DNA of 64,000 nt from Poriferisphaera corsica (GCF_007747445.1 NZ_CP036425.1:3952175-4016174), one strand, 5' to 3'; shown: positions 36,133 to 46,201, numbered from the stretch's first letter. Notes: generated from the letters alone by a model not told the origin. Program-made: numbers and translations.

Positions 36133-36537
36133 ATGACCAAAACCGATGAGATACTGGCTGACGCCAAAAAACTAGGCAAAAAAATAAAAGACCATGAAAT
36201 CGCCCAAAAACTTGAAAACGCAATCCACGCACTCGAACAAGACATCGACGCCCAACGACTCATGACCGACTACAACCGCCTAACGACGGAAATCGCCGAA
36301 AAAGAGCACAAGGGGCAACCTGTTGAAGTCGACGAAAAGCACAAGATAGCCGAGCTTCACAAACAGATCGTCATGAATCAAGTGCTTCAAGATCTTCAAA
36401 TGACCCAGATGGATTACTCCGATTTAATGCGCCAAGTCGATCAAGCTATCTCCAGTGAAATTGCACCACCACAACCAAATCCCGAATCCAAACCCAAGCC
36501 CGATGAGCCAAAAGGCGAATCACCAATTATTCAATAA
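36133..36537 (+). CDS. YlbF/YmcA family protein
   Basis: The 134-residue, largely helical protein matches the YlbF/YmcA (DUF964) family: DEILADAKKLGKKIKDHEIAQKLENAI, QRLMTDYNRL and LQDLQMTQMDYSDLMRQVDQAI. In Bacillus the relatives form a complex with YaaT that adjusts RNase Y activity and thereby competence and sporulation. A role in RNA turnover would suit the divergent rnr gene, but this is inference. The C-terminal 25 residues are Pro/Lys-rich. A strong ribosome site (AGGAGG) sets the start, and a terminator follows. Confidence 0.85.
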   Translation: MTKTDEILADAKKLGKKIKDHEIAQKLENAIHALEQDIDAQRLMTDYNRLTTEIAEKEHKGQPVEVDEKHKIAELHKQIVMNQVLQDLQMTQMDYSDLMRQVDQAISSEIAPPQPNPESKPKPDEPKGESPIIQ

Positions 36538-36561
36538 ACCTAAATACCAGCCTCATCATCT

Positions 36562-36589
36562 AAGCCGCATTTTCAAATGCGGTTTTTTT
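36562..36589 (+). terminator. Terminator after the YlbF-family gene
   Basis: Perfect arms CCGCATTT (36565-36572) and AAATGCGG (36575-36582) with a TC loop are followed by seven T. Confidence 0.9.
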
Positions 36590-36594
36590 ATTCT

Positions 36595-37359
36595 TTAATG
36601 CAAAAACGGAATCACAATACTAATCAAACCAAGCAAAATTAAAAACATATACATCACCACACGCAATCGCTCCGTTCCTAACCATTGCCCAAGTCTGTTC
36701 CCTACCCGCGCACCAATAAACGATACCGGAAAAAAAAGCACACCAAGAAATGTCGCCACCATAATCTCACGCCCAAACACATACCACAGCATCAAAAGCA
36801 ATGGCGCAATATCCGCCAGAAAAATCAACCATATAAACGTGCGCATACGATGCATCCCCCATCGATGCGCCATCATATATAAAATCAAAGGCGGCGAACC
36901 CATCCCTACTAACCCCTCAATGTAACCACTCGAACCTCCCGCCGCATATGCCCAATTTCGCCCCAACTTATCTTGTGGCTCAACACGCAACATCGTCTGC
37001 ATCGCCACTGCCAACAGCACCACCACACCCACCATCGCCTTCGCGATATCCGGATTAAATGTGTCCAATAAATATAACGTCGCAACACCGATCGGCAACG
37101 CAATCAAATGCGACACAAGCACCGGGCAGATTGACGGCCAATGAATATGGCCTCGGTAGTAATAGCAACTTACACCATTCACAAACAACATCGTCATCAG
37201 CATAATTGTAATCGCCGACGGCAATGACACGCCGCCCAATACCAACAGTGGTATACATATCAATCCAACACCAAAGCCCACTGCTCCGCTGGAAACACTG
37301 CCTACAAAGAGCACGCACCCGATCCAAATTGTTTCGTTCAAGTCGAGCATACTCATCAA
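36595..37359 (-). CDS. TauE/SafE family membrane transporter (copy 2)
   Basis: The 254-residue protein has about eight hydrophobic segments and the family patterns GAVGFGVGLICIPLLVLGG near the start and SGYIEGLVGMGSPPLILYMM in the middle. TauE/SafE proteins move sulfite, sulfoacetate or other small organic anions out of the cell. It is a close paralogue of the next gene upstream (37375-38181), from which it is separated by only 15 bases, so the two probably come from a tandem duplication and may form one complex or have related substrates. Confidence 0.9.
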   Translation of the reverse strand: MMSMLDLNETIWIGCVLFVGSVSSGAVGFGVGLICIPLLVLGGVSLPSAITIMLMTMLFVNGVSCYYYRGHIHWPSICPVLVSHLIALPIGVATLYLLDTFNPDIAKAMVGVVVLLAVAMQTMLRVEPQDKLGRNWAYAAGGSSGYIEGLVGMGSPPLILYMMAHRWGMHRMRTFIWLIFLADIAPLLLMLWYVFGREIMVATFLGVLFFPVSFIGARVGNRLGQWLGTERLRVVMYMFLILLGLISIVIPFLH

Positions 37360-37374
37360 TTCAAAAACACAACT

Positions 37375-38181
37375 TTAATACTTCCCTGCTAGTAACGCGT
37401 GATGCGTCCACTTAGCTAATGGCAAACATACACTCACCATTCCCAACAGCACCAAGATCATATAAGCAACCCATCGCAACTTCTCCACCCCTAACCAATG
37501 CCCAGCCTTATTCCCCAGCAACGTACCGCACACGCTAACCGGGAACAAAAAAACACCCAAATACACCGCATAAACAATCTCCCCTTTAAATTCATAACTC
37601 AATAGCAATAGCAACGGTATCACATCCGACAGGAACACCACCCATATCGTCGTACGGATCCGATCCAAATCCCACTTCTGCATCATCACATACAACACCA
37701 GTGGCGGCGACCCCATCCCAACCAATCCCTCAATGTACCCACTCCCCAAGCCCGCACCCCAACCCCACACCGCATTCACATGATCCCGTGGCTTCACCTT
37801 CAAGGCCCACTGTGCAAACACCGCAATCAATACCATGATCCCAACAACCGCCTTCGCCACTGATGGATTAAACCCTTCAATATACACCAACGTCAACACA
37901 CCAAACGGCAATCCAATCAGATGCATCGACACGAGCGGCCACACCGTTTTCCAATGAATTGACCCTCGGTATTTCAAGCAGCTCGTACTGTTCGTGAACA
38001 GCATCGTAACAAGCATGACTGCAATCGCCGTCGGCAAGGGTATTTCACCCAACACCAACAAAGGTATTGCCACCAAGCCTAAACCAAAACCCACCGCACC
38101 CTGTGTAAACGCGCCCAAAAACAATACAAAACCAATCCATACCGTCATCTCAAAGTGATTCATTAATACCAACCTGCCCAA
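37375..38181 (-). CDS. TauE/SafE family membrane transporter (copy 1)
   Basis: The 268-residue protein carries the same patterns as its neighbour: GAVGFGLGLVAIPLLVLGE and SGYIEGLVGMGSPPLVLYVM, with eight predicted membrane segments. It is first of the tandem pair. Substrate is unknown; sulfite or small organic acids are usual for the family. The CoA transferase gene lies 325 bases upstream on the same strand, but a terminator separates them. The frame's alternative start MNHFEMTVW, four codons downstream, is possible. Confidence 0.9.
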   Translation of the reverse strand: MGRLVLMNHFEMTVWIGFVLFLGAFTQGAVGFGLGLVAIPLLVLGEIPLPTAIAVMLVTMLFTNSTSCLKYRGSIHWKTVWPLVSMHLIGLPFGVLTLVYIEGFNPSVAKAVVGIMVLIAVFAQWALKVKPRDHVNAVWGWGAGLGSGYIEGLVGMGSPPLVLYVMMQKWDLDRIRTTIWVVFLSDVIPLLLLLSYEFKGEIVYAVYLGVFLFPVSVCGTLLGNKAGHWLGVEKLRWVAYMILVLLGMVSVCLPLAKWTHHALLAGKY

Positions 38182-38507
38182 TCATTGCACTGCTTGCACG
38201 CACAAACAATAGGCAACAAATCGGCTATCAATCATCTCATCTGATCAGGGAATTTCCTGTATGACGCTATCCAAACCAACCACTCAATTAATTACCGGAT
38301 CGAAAATTTCTCAAGAAAAACTGAAACAGATTACAACGTTATATGCCGCGTAAGTAAAACCATCATCAACAGCAGGTTCACTGAATAAGCATTCAATACA
38401 TAACGACCCACGAGGCAACAAGTATGTTTTAAAAGAAGCGCATTAAAAAAGGCCGCAACAAATTGTCACGGCCTCTAATCGACTGTTTGATTTTATTACA
38501 TCATCAC
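38182..38507. other. Intergenic region between CoA transferase and TauE/SafE genes
   Basis: It holds the CoA-transferase terminator and presumably the promoter of the TauE/SafE pair. No other structure was recognised. Confidence 0.45.
38445..38474 (-). terminator. Terminator after the CoA transferase gene
   Basis: Arms AGGCCG (38450-38455) and CGGCCT (38469-38474), with further inner pairing, are followed on the minus strand by six T. Confidence 0.85.
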
Positions 38508-40004
38508 TTACTCAGGTAACATCTCACCTGTTTCGATGAAGTTGCGGTGCAACTCGAAGCATTTCGTGAGGTCGTGATGGAGGTGACCACCCGGAGATTC
38601 GTTGACATACTTGCGAAGATAGTCTTTGTATCGTGGATGAGCACAATTTTCGATGATCGCGTTTGCACGTTCAATTGGGCCCAAACCACGCAGGTCCGCA
38701 AGGCCTTGTTCCGTAACAAAAACATTCACAGAGTGCTCAGAGTGGTCAACGTGTGACGCCATTGGGACGACAGCAGAAATCTTGCCAGCCTTCGCAACAG
38801 AAGGAGCCACAAAGATAGACAGGTATGCGTTACGAATAAAGTCACCCGATCCGCCAATACCATTCATCAACTGCGTACCACAAATATGTGTCGAGTTCAC
38901 ATGACCATAAATATCAGCTTCGATCGCCGTATTAATCGCGATCACACCCAAGCGACGAACAACCCCTGGATTGTTCGAGAGTTCCTGAGGACGCAAGACC
39001 ACACGTGAGCCGTAGAAGTCCATGTTGTCGTACACACTCTTGATTTTCGGATCAGAGAGCGTAAGTGAAGTTGTTGAAGCGCCGAGGAGCTTGCCCGATT
39101 CCATCAAGTCAACAAGCGCATCTTGGAAAACTTCGGAATACATATAGAAAGGCGGGATATCGTCAGCGGTACCCAGACCTGCCATAACAGCATTGGCGAC
39201 GTTACCGACACCCGACTGTAGTGGGAGGAATTCTGGTGGGATACGGCCAGCCTTCAGTTCAGCGACCAAGAACTTCACAACGTGATCAGCAATCCTGTTG
39301 CTGACTTCGTCCGGAGCGGCAAACGGCGCAACACCATCACTCTGATTATTTTCTACAACCGCAACAATCTTCTTAGGATCAACCGTTGCAAACGGTGTAC
39401 CCATCTTTGAGAGCGGGTGGAAAATGGGGATCGGGTTACGATGCGGCGGCTTCGGCAAAATCACCACGTCATGCATCTCTGCCAGTCGTGTTGAGTGTGC
39501 ACGGTTCACCTCAATGATGACCTTCTTCGCATAACGAAGTGCAGCCGCTGAAATACCACCACTCGTCGTTAGATAAACGCGACCGTCCGGCGTCACATCG
39601 GTTGCTTCAACAACCGCAAAGTCTGGCTGGTCAATAAAACCAAAACCCAACATCTGTGGCACGTGCGACAAGTGCATATCCAAAAACTCTGTCTTTTGGC
39701 TATTGATACACCCACGTAATGATTTTGATGATTGGTACGGTGCACGCCATGCAATCGCATCCGCTGCCGCTAAAGCTTCGTCCAAATCCTTACCAGTTGA
39801 CGCTCCGGTCAACACACGCACGCGATACTCTTCACCTTTTTCGTGAAGCGCCTTCGCACGCTCCGCCAACGCTGAAGGCACAACTTTCGCTGCACCCGCT
39901 GGGGTAAATCCAGAAAAAGCAATCATCGCATTATTCGGAATCAATTCCGCTGCTTCTTCCGCTGTCATCCGGGGAAAGGTGAGTCCCTGTTTGTCACTAA
40001 CCAT
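38508..40004 (-). CDS. Succinyl-CoA:acetate CoA transferase (acetyl-CoA hydrolase/transferase family)
   Basis: The 498-residue protein belongs to the family of Ach1, Cat1 and AarC. Key segments are FSGFTPAGAAKVVPSAL, the probable catalytic glutamate in MYSEVFQDALVDL, and GIGGSGDFIRNAYLSIFV forming the CoA oxyanion region. It would exchange CoA between succinate and acetate or propionate. Next to a methylmalonyl-CoA module, this enzyme would regenerate succinyl-CoA from succinate using propionyl-CoA or acetyl-CoA, closing the propionate fermentation cycle. Choice of carboxylate partners cannot be read from sequence. Confidence 0.92.
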   Translation of the reverse strand: MVSDKQGLTFPRMTAEEAAELIPNNAMIAFSGFTPAGAAKVVPSALAERAKALHEKGEEYRVRVLTGASTGKDLDEALAAADAIAWRAPYQSSKSLRGCINSQKTEFLDMHLSHVPQMLGFGFIDQPDFAVVEATDVTPDGRVYLTTSGGISAAALRYAKKVIIEVNRAHSTRLAEMHDVVILPKPPHRNPIPIFHPLSKMGTPFATVDPKKIVAVVENNQSDGVAPFAAPDEVSNRIADHVVKFLVAELKAGRIPPEFLPLQSGVGNVANAVMAGLGTADDIPPFYMYSEVFQDALVDLMESGKLLGASTTSLTLSDPKIKSVYDNMDFYGSRVVLRPQELSNNPGVVRRLGVIAINTAIEADIYGHVNSTHICGTQLMNGIGGSGDFIRNAYLSIFVAPSVAKAGKISAVVPMASHVDHSEHSVNVFVTEQGLADLRGLGPIERANAIIENCAHPRYKDYLRKYVNESPGGHLHHDLTKCFELHRNFIETGEMLPE

Positions 40005-40149
40005 CGTGAGGCTCCAGGCTGTGGGTACTAAACAATCGATTTATACATAGTTCCTATCGGAACAATTCAACTCTATATTAGGTGATGCCCGTGTTTTGTT
40101 TGGTGTTACCGGCAAAAACCTTTCTATTCACGCACTTCTAACACGTGAT

Positions 40150-40926
40150 TCATCCACTTCCCCGCATTTTCGTTATCTCACCAGATTCCAGCCTGATGCG
40201 ACTCTTCCCCCCAACCTCCACAAGCAATCCACCACCATCATCAACCCCAACCAAGACCCCCATCTGTTCTTTTCCACCCATCTCATACCTCACCTCCTCA
40301 CCCACCCACGCCAAGCTCCCCTCAATCCGCGCCCTCGCCTCCTCATTCAAACCACCACACACTTCTAACTCCCGCATAGCCCCCGTAATTGCCACCCCAC
40401 AATCCCCGATTAATTTCGTGATATTCACCTCGCATCCCAACTCGTCTTTCAGCGACGTTGGCCGTGTCCTCAAATCTTCTCCCAACCCCGACACATCCAC
40501 GTTCGCATTAATCCCGACCCCCAATATCATGCTCCCTCCAATCCCCTCCTCAACACCCTGCCCTGCAACCAACACCTGCTCACACAGTATCCCGACCAAT
40601 TTTCGCTCACCCACCAATACATCGTTCGGCCACTTAATCCGCAATCGATCCCTCAACCCTGCTTCCCCCATCCCCGCAATCACTTCACGCACCGCCATCC
40701 CCACAGCTAACGGTGCCGCCCCCATCTCTTCCGGCCCTCGATTGCTCGGCCACACCACACTAAACCAAGCACCACCCGCAGGCGATTCCCACTTTCTCCC
40801 CATTCTCCCCCGCCCCATCGTTTGCTTCCCCGCACTCACCACGATCACTTCACCAACATGCTCACGCGCCAATTCCGCAGCACGCGTATTTGTCGAATCA
40901 GTCTCGTCGTAATGATAGACAAGCAT
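40150..40926 (-). CDS. birA: Biotin--protein ligase BirA (class I, no DNA-binding domain)
   Basis: The 258-residue enzyme attaches biotin through biotinyl-AMP to the lysine of carrier proteins. It has the biotin-binding GRGRMGRKW loop, GAWFSVVW, and KWPNDVLVGERKLVGIL, then a short C-terminal domain. The N-terminal winged helix of bifunctional BirA is missing, so it should not act as a repressor. ATG 40926 has an AAGGG ribosome site. It lies just downstream of the biotin-dependent decarboxylase genes on the same strand, behind a terminator, and would modify the carrier at 42969-43364. Confidence 0.93.
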   Translation of the reverse strand: MLVYHYDETDSTNTRAAELAREHVGEVIVVSAGKQTMGRGRMGRKWESPAGGAWFSVVWPSNRGPEEMGAAPLAVGMAVREVIAGMGEAGLRDRLRIKWPNDVLVGERKLVGILCEQVLVAGQGVEEGIGGSMILGVGINANVDVSGLGEDLRTRPTSLKDELGCEVNITKLIGDCGVAITGAMRELEVCGGLNEEARARIEGSLAWVGEEVRYEMGGKEQMGVLVGVDDGGGLLVEVGGKSRIRLESGEITKMRGSG

Positions 40927-41100
40927 CAACGCTTCCCTTTACCCATTCGTTTCAATACGTTCACACCCATCCCGTTATGCATTTCGTGCGTTACTGCTAC
41001 AGACATAAATCAAATCCATGAGCAGTAAACCAACTTGATTCACTTCGCATTCACGCAACGACCATTGGAGCAACGCATACAAATTGTCACAGAACGCATT

Positions 41101-41132
41101 AAAACACCTCTTCACTTTTCAGCAAAGAGGTG
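41101..41132 (-). terminator. Terminator of the methylmalonyl-CoA operon
   Basis: Perfect arms CACCTCTT (41105-41112) and AAGAGGTG (41125-41132) are followed on the minus strand by TTTT. It lies 10 bases past the stop of the decarboxylase beta subunit. Confidence 0.82.
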
Positions 41133-41141
41133 CAATTTTTA

Positions 41142-42800
41142 TTATCCGAGACTGCTAAGCAGCACACCCGCCGCAACAGCCGATCCAATCACCCCCGCAA
41201 CATTCGGCCCCATCGCGTGCATCAAAAGGAAGTTTTGCGGATCCTCATCCGTACCAACCTTGTGCACAACACGAGCAGCCATTGGAACAGCCGAAACACC
41301 AGCCGCACCAATCAGCGGATTGATCTTTTCTTTCAGGAAAAGATTCATCACCTTAGCAAAAAGTAGACCCGACATCGTAGCCACAGCAAAAGCTGTAATA
41401 CCAAGCACGAAGATGTAAATCGTCTGCATTGTCAGGAAGTTTGCAGCAGAAGTTTTTGCACCAACAGTGACACCAAGAAGAATGGTGACGATATCGATGA
41501 AGGTTGTCTGTGCAGTCTTAGCTAAACGGTCTGTAACCAAAGACTCACGAAGAAGGTTACCGAAGAAAAGCATGCCGAGCAGTGCAAGACCGCCAGGAGC
41601 AATCATGGCTGTCATCAAGAAGCCAACGATTGGGAACATGACTTTCGCTGTGCGTGAGACTTCCGTCTTAGGCATCGGCATCCGACGCAAGCGTTCTTCC
41701 CTCGTCGTGAGCAACTTCATAATCGGTGGCTGAATGATCGGAACCATCGCCATGTAGGAATAAGCCGCCAATGCAATCGCACCTAATAGTGGTGGAGCAA
41801 GCTGCGAAGCTGTAAAGATCGCCGTTGGGCCATCCGCACCACCAATGATGCCAATCGCACCCGCTTGAGCATCTGTGAAACCCAAGAAGATCGCACCAAG
41901 AAATGCGCCAAAGATGCCGAACTGTGCAGCAGCACCAAGCAACAATGTCTTTGGGTTGCTCAGCATCGGGCCAAAGTCCGTCAAAGCACCAATACCAAGG
42001 AAGATCAATGGTGGATAGAAGCCAGCCAAACCAACACCCGCAAACAGCCACCAGAACACAGATGCGTTATGGATATTCTGTTTGTCGACTGACCAAACCT
42101 GTGGGTATTGTGGGAACTGACCTTCACGGTCAATCTGCTTCGCAAAAACATATCGGCCTTGACCAAGATTAATGAAGCCTGGCTTTGTAATCTCTTTCTC
42201 GCCAGCGACTTCTTCAACACCAAAATCTTTTGAAAGCTTACTTGTGCTCCAAGGATAAAGGTTGTGACCATTAACCATCACAGCCTTGCCTTCAAACGCA
42301 AGGTTTTTGCCTTCTTGTGGATTTTCGATAGCTTTAATATCTGACACCGACTCGAAATTCGCGACATCAGAAGCATACAACGCCGTCAGGAATTTCTCCC
42401 CGCCAGACATCGTCTCAAGCTCTGATTCAAAGCCCGCCTTCTGCGTCTCAGACTTCAACTCTTTAATGCGATCCAAAGCCGCAGCAACGCCAACGACGTC
42501 CTTGCCTTCAATCTCAAAAGTCAGCTTGTCTGTTTCAATCTCGTAGTAATGAAGATCGTGCGGATTCACCGGCCCGTCATACACCCCAAGCGCGACCTCG
42601 TTTGAATTGTATGGAATATTACCGATCAAAACACCGAAACCAATCGGTACCAGAAGCAGTGGCTCGAAACCCTTCTTAATCGCAAGGTATATGAAGAGTA
42701 GACCAATACCGATCATCACCACATTGGGCCACATATACTCCCACTGCCCGAATCCCGAGCCAGCGAGGTACTGTGAAATTGTATCTATTAATTGTTGCAT
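41142..42800 (-). CDS. mmdB: Sodium-pumping decarboxylase beta subunit (OadB/MmdB/GcdB) with a large insertion
   Basis: About 552 residues. The integral-membrane subunit couples decarboxylation of the carboxybiotin carrier to sodium export. The core is clear: [15 protein letters not shown], then [20 protein letters not shown] and the sodium-site motif [10 protein letters not shown], with further helices to the C-terminus. Between these first two segments is a hydrophilic insertion of about 175 residues (about 66-243), absent from the usual 370-430-residue proteins. Its operon partners include methylmalonyl-CoA mutase and epimerase, so methylmalonyl-CoA is the likely substrate. GTG 42812 is an alternative start. 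Confidence 0.92.
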   Translation of the reverse strand: MQQLIDTISQYLAGSGFGQWEYMWPNVVMIGIGLLFIYLAIKKGFEPLLLVPIGFGVLIGNIPYNSNEVALGVYDGPVNPHDLHYYEIETDKLTFEIEGKDVVGVAAALDRIKELKSETQKAGFESELETMSGGEKFLTALYASDVANFESVSDIKAIENPQEGKNLAFEGKAVMVNGHNLYPWSTSKLSKDFGVEEVAGEKEITKPGFINLGQGRYVFAKQIDREGQFPQYPQVWSVDKQNIHNASVFWWLFAGVGLAGFYPPLIFLGIGALTDFGPMLSNPKTLLLGAAAQFGIFGAFLGAIFLGFTDAQAGAIGIIGGADGPTAIFTASQLAPPLLGAIALAAYSYMAMVPIIQPPIMKLLTTREERLRRMPMPKTEVSRTAKVMFPIVGFLMTAMIAPGGLALLGMLFFGNLLRESLVTDRLAKTAQTTFIDIVTILLGVTVGAKTSAANFLTMQTIYIFVLGITAFAVATMSGLLFAKVMNLFLKEKINPLIGAAGVSAVPMAARVVHKVGTDEDPQNFLLMHAMGPNVAGVIGSAVAAGVLLSSLG

Positions 42801-42968
42801 TATGCCAAACACTCTATTCGGTAGTTAGGCTTTCTCATAACGCCTCTCGCAGCTCTCGCCGCATCAGCGCCTACGGGCAAATGACTTCTCAGCCAGTCCG
42901 CCCAACAATGAGTCCGCTCTAATTCAAAGATCCACGATCCTCAAACAGCAAACCCAATACGACTGAGA

Positions 42969-43364
42969 TTAGAACTTAACCAGCACCTGGCCAGCCTGAA
43001 CCGCATCACCTGCTCCACAAGTGATCGCTGAAACCGTACCCGCAACCGGAGATGCGACCACTGATTCCATCTTCATCGCTTCGAGCGTCAGCAGTGGATC
43101 ATTTACAGCAACCGTGTCGCCGACTTTGACCTTAATTTCAAGAATGCTGCCAGCAATCGGGGCCGTTGCGTCACCACCTGCGCCGCCTGCCGCTGGGGCC
43201 GGAGCTGCCGCTGGTGCGGGTGCTGGAGCCGGAGCCGCTGCTGGTGCGGGCGCTGCGACTGGAGCCGGAGCTGCCGCCGCGACCGGTGCCGCGCCGCCAT
43301 TTTCATCTAAAACGTCTACATCAACGTCGTACTGTTTACCTTGAACCGTAATGCGTAATTTCAT
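42969..43364 (-). CDS. mmdC: Biotin carrier subunit of the sodium-pumping decarboxylase
   Basis: The 131-residue protein has a short N-terminal strand region (KLRITVQGKQYDVDVDVLDE), a flexible Ala/Pro linker (about 24-60) and a C-terminal biotinyl domain with the biotin site Lys98 in EAMKMES. The carrier moves CO2 from the carboxyltransferase (44008-45579) to the membrane subunit (41142-42800). The linker is made of repeated AP and AAP units, as in other gamma-type carriers. It is inside the minus-strand operon between the delta and beta subunits. Confidence 0.94.
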   Translation of the reverse strand: MKLRITVQGKQYDVDVDVLDENGGAAPVAAAAPAPVAAPAPAAAPAPAPAPAAAPAPAAGGAGGDATAPIAGSILEIKVKVGDTVAVNDPLLTLEAMKMESVVASPVAGTVSAITCGAGDAVQAGQVLVKF

Positions 43365-43479
43365 GGGAATCGTACCTTGCGTTTTTGGTTTTGATTGACC
43401 AATTATTTGTTATCTCAGGCTCAGCATCGCTGGCCGTAATTTTTCACGAATTAACCAACACACCTTCACACCCATCAGC

Positions 43480-43863
43480 CTACCGGCGTGTCGGACGGTG
43501 ACTCGTCATGATCGCACGACGACCGTGTCTCGCCCAATTGCTACCTGCCTGCTGTGCCGTCAGTGAATCCACACGACGAATCCGATGAGGCTTACGAACA
43601 ATCGCAGCAACCGCAGCAGCAATCACAACTAATGTTTCAGGCTCAATCTCATCACTCGCAGCCTTCGCTGACGCCACTGGAACGCTCGCAGCCGCTACCG
43701 CAGGTGCTGGTGCAGGCTTATTCAGCATCGCATGCATCAACTTGATCGCCCATAAGAGCAAAATCAAAGCCGAAAACACAACGCCCATACCCACGATCAT
43801 CAGCACAATACCACCCGTAAGCTGCTCCGACGTCAGTGCAAGTGTGGTCAGGTTAGTGAGCAT
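43480..43863 (-). CDS. mmdD: OadG-like small membrane subunit of the decarboxylase
   Basis: The 127-residue protein has one N-terminal membrane helix (GGIVLMIVGMGVVFSALILLL), an Ala/Pro linker and a basic C-terminus (SNWARHGRRAIMTSHRPTRR) that fits the OadG/MmdD group. These subunits hold the membrane pump and the soluble carboxyltransferase together. The assignment depends on this pattern and on its position between the carboxyltransferase and biotin carrier genes. Confidence 0.87.
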   Translation of the reverse strand: MLTNLTTLALTSEQLTGGIVLMIVGMGVVFSALILLLWAIKLMHAMLNKPAPAPAVAAASVPVASAKAASDEIEPETLVVIAAAVAAIVRKPHRIRRVDSLTAQQAGSNWARHGRRAIMTSHRPTRR

Positions 43864-44007
43864 ATATATCTCTTCCTGTTAGAAATCTATCTTCAAAAGC
43901 ACCATCCTACAGACAATGCCCGCTTTCGTCTTCACAGACCCACTCAGACCCTCCGTCTGAGCATGCCCATTTCAACAAAACAATGATTTTAACTCAAACC
44001 GCCCGCT

Positions 44008-45579
44008 TTACAGAGGGATCAAGCCATGCTTCTTCTCAGGACGCACATCACGCTTCGATGACAACGCATCCAACGCCATCGCCACATAGCGACGTGTCTC
44101 AGATGGCTCAATGATATCGTCTACCAACTGACGTTGCCCAGCAATGTAAGGCGTCGAGAATTTCTCACGATACGCTTCGATCAATTCTTCACGTTTCGCA
44201 GCTTGATCGTCCGCCGCAGCAATTTCTTTACGGAACACGATACCCGCGGCGCCTTCAGCACCCATCACTGCAATCTCAGCACTTGGCCAAGCTGCAACAC
44301 GGTCAGCACCCAACTGCTTGGATGACATCGCAAGGTATGCACCGCCATATGCCTTACGCAGCATGATCGAGATCTTCGGAACCGTTGCCGCTGAATAAGC
44401 AAACAACATCTTCGCTCCGTGACGGATAATCCCACCATATTCCTGCTGAACGCCCGGCATGAAACCCGGAACGTCAACCAATGTCACCAGTGGAATATTA
44501 AACGCGTTACAGAAACGGATAAACCGTGATGACTTGTCAGAAGCATCGATATCAAGGCAACCCGCCTTGACCATCGGCTGGTTCGCAATGATACCAACCG
44601 AACGACCATTGATACGAGCAAAGCAAGTAATCATGTTCTGAGCGAATGTCTGCTGTGATTCAAGGAAATCGCCATCATCAACGATCTTCGAAATCACATC
44701 ACGCATATCGTAACCCTGACGTGGATTGTCCGGGATAATGCTATTCAATGATTCTTCGACTTCCATCGTTTCAACACGTGGACCCATTGGCGGATCTTCC
44801 ATGTTGTTCGCAGGAAGGAAGGAGAGAAGCTTCTTACAGATTTCCATCGCGTGTTTATCATCGTCAGCAACGAAGTGAACAACACCCGAATAAGTCATCT
44901 GAGCTTCAGGGCCACCAAGCTGTTCAGCAGTGACCTCTTCACCAGTCACCTGCTTGATAACAGCAGGACCCGTGATAAACATCTGTGCCTGGCGCGTCTG
45001 AATGATGAAGTCCGTCAGAGCCGGTGCGTAAGCAGCACCACCCGCACAAGGACCACAAATCAGTGAGATCTGAGGAACAACACCTGAAAGCAGCGTGTTA
45101 TGGTAGAACGTGCGGCCATAACCCGACAACGCGTCAATACCTTCCTGAATACGAGCACCACCTGAGTCATTAATAAACACAAACGGGCTACCTGTCTTCA
45201 AGGAAGCCTTCATCATGTTCACCACTTTTTCCGAGTGAATCTCACCCGCAGCACCACCAACAGACGTAAAGTCCTGTGACGCAAAGTGAACCAGTCGGCC
45301 ATCTACAGCACCACAACCCGTGATGACACCGTCAGCAGGAACAAACTTGCCTTCCATGCCAAAGTTCACACAGCGGTGTGCCGCAAAAGCATTCTGCTCT
45401 TGCATGGAATCCGGATCCAAAAGCACATCAACACGCTCACGAGCGGTCAGCTTGCCTTGAGAATGCTGCTTATCAATGCGCTTCTCACCGCCCATTCCGC
45501 GGATCGTCTTCTTCTTCTCGCGCAATTCGGCGATACGATCAGCCATCGTCATCTGACTGCGAGTCTTGCTCTCTGGCAT
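44008..45579 (-). CDS. mmdA: Methylmalonyl-CoA decarboxylase / propionyl-CoA carboxylase carboxyltransferase subunit
   Basis: The 523-residue carboxyltransferase has the two crotonase-like halves of the family, with GVITGCGAVDGRLVHFASQDFTSVGGA, FINDSGGARIQEGIDALSGYG, GPCAGGAAYAPALTDF and LVDVPGFMPGVQQEYGGIIRHGAKML. It moves the carboxyl group between methylmalonyl-CoA and biotin. Because no biotin carboxylase gene is in the operon and the membrane decarboxylase parts are present, decarboxylation (MmdA) is favoured over ATP-driven carboxylation. The first gene product of the same strand upstream is the epimerase. Confidence 0.93.
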   Translation of the reverse strand: MPESKTRSQMTMADRIAELREKKKTIRGMGGEKRIDKQHSQGKLTARERVDVLLDPDSMQEQNAFAAHRCVNFGMEGKFVPADGVITGCGAVDGRLVHFASQDFTSVGGAAGEIHSEKVVNMMKASLKTGSPFVFINDSGGARIQEGIDALSGYGRTFYHNTLLSGVVPQISLICGPCAGGAAYAPALTDFIIQTRQAQMFITGPAVIKQVTGEEVTAEQLGGPEAQMTYSGVVHFVADDDKHAMEICKKLLSFLPANNMEDPPMGPRVETMEVEESLNSIIPDNPRQGYDMRDVISKIVDDGDFLESQQTFAQNMITCFARINGRSVGIIANQPMVKAGCLDIDASDKSSRFIRFCNAFNIPLVTLVDVPGFMPGVQQEYGGIIRHGAKMLFAYSAATVPKISIMLRKAYGGAYLAMSSKQLGADRVAAWPSAEIAVMGAEGAAGIVFRKEIAAADDQAAKREELIEAYREKFSTPYIAGQRQLVDDIIEPSETRRYVAMALDALSSKRDVRPEKKHGLIPL

Positions 45580-45722
45580 GGCTTACATTCCTCACTGATA
45601 AAAGTGGGTTGACTAATAATTCTTTCCTGGATCCCACCCCAAAAACTCATCCGCCGCCTTTCAGCGACAAACGAGTCTATTCAATCACTGCATCAAACTG
45701 ACTACAGCATTTCAATAACTAT

Positions 45723-46133
45723 TTAGTGGCCTGGCTCACAGAGTTCCGTGAGAATGCCGCGTGAAGATTTTGGATGCATGAATGCAATCTTCGTACCGTG
45801 AGCACCATTACGTGGCTTCTCATCGATCATACGAAGGCCGCCTTCTTTGATCTCATCAATACGATCCTGAATGTTCTCAACAGTGTAAGCAACATGATGG
45901 ATGCCTTCGCCGCGCTTTTCCAAGAACTTACTGATCGGTGAATCTTCGCTGGTTGGCTCAAGCAACTCGATACGAACATCACCAACAAGGTAGAACGCAA
46001 CCTTAACCTTCTGCTCTACAACTTCTTCGACACCTTCAAATTTGCCGCCGAGAACGTTTTCGTAGTATTCGCGTGCTTCGTCCAGTGACTTAACCGCAAC
46101 ACCGAGGTGATTGATTGCTTTAGCCTTAATCAT
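45723..46133 (-). CDS. mce: Methylmalonyl-CoA epimerase
   Basis: The 136-residue protein is a vicinal-oxygen-chelate enzyme with the epimerase pattern [59 protein letters not shown] and a final GILTELCE. His11, His and Glu residues in these segments bind the metal. It converts (R)- and (S)-methylmalonyl-CoA, linking the mutase product to the decarboxylase. It lies between the mutase large subunit and the carboxyltransferase. Confidence 0.96.
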   Translation of the reverse strand: MIKAKAINHLGVAVKSLDEAREYYENVLGGKFEGVEEVVEQKVKVAFYLVGDVRIELLEPTSEDSPISKFLEKRGEGIHHVAYTVENIQDRIDEIKEGGLRMIDEKPRNGAHGTKIAFMHPKSSRGILTELCEPGH

Positions 46134-46201
46134 TGCTCCAGCCTTTCTGTTCTTTAAACAGTCTGCATCTTAACGATGCAAAATTATCTTTGCGTTAAAT
46201 A

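Noticed and set aside
40145-40912. 255-residue plus-strand frame opposite birA
   Set aside because: The minus frame has full biotin ligase motifs; the plus frame is Ser/Pro/Thr low-complexity shadow.
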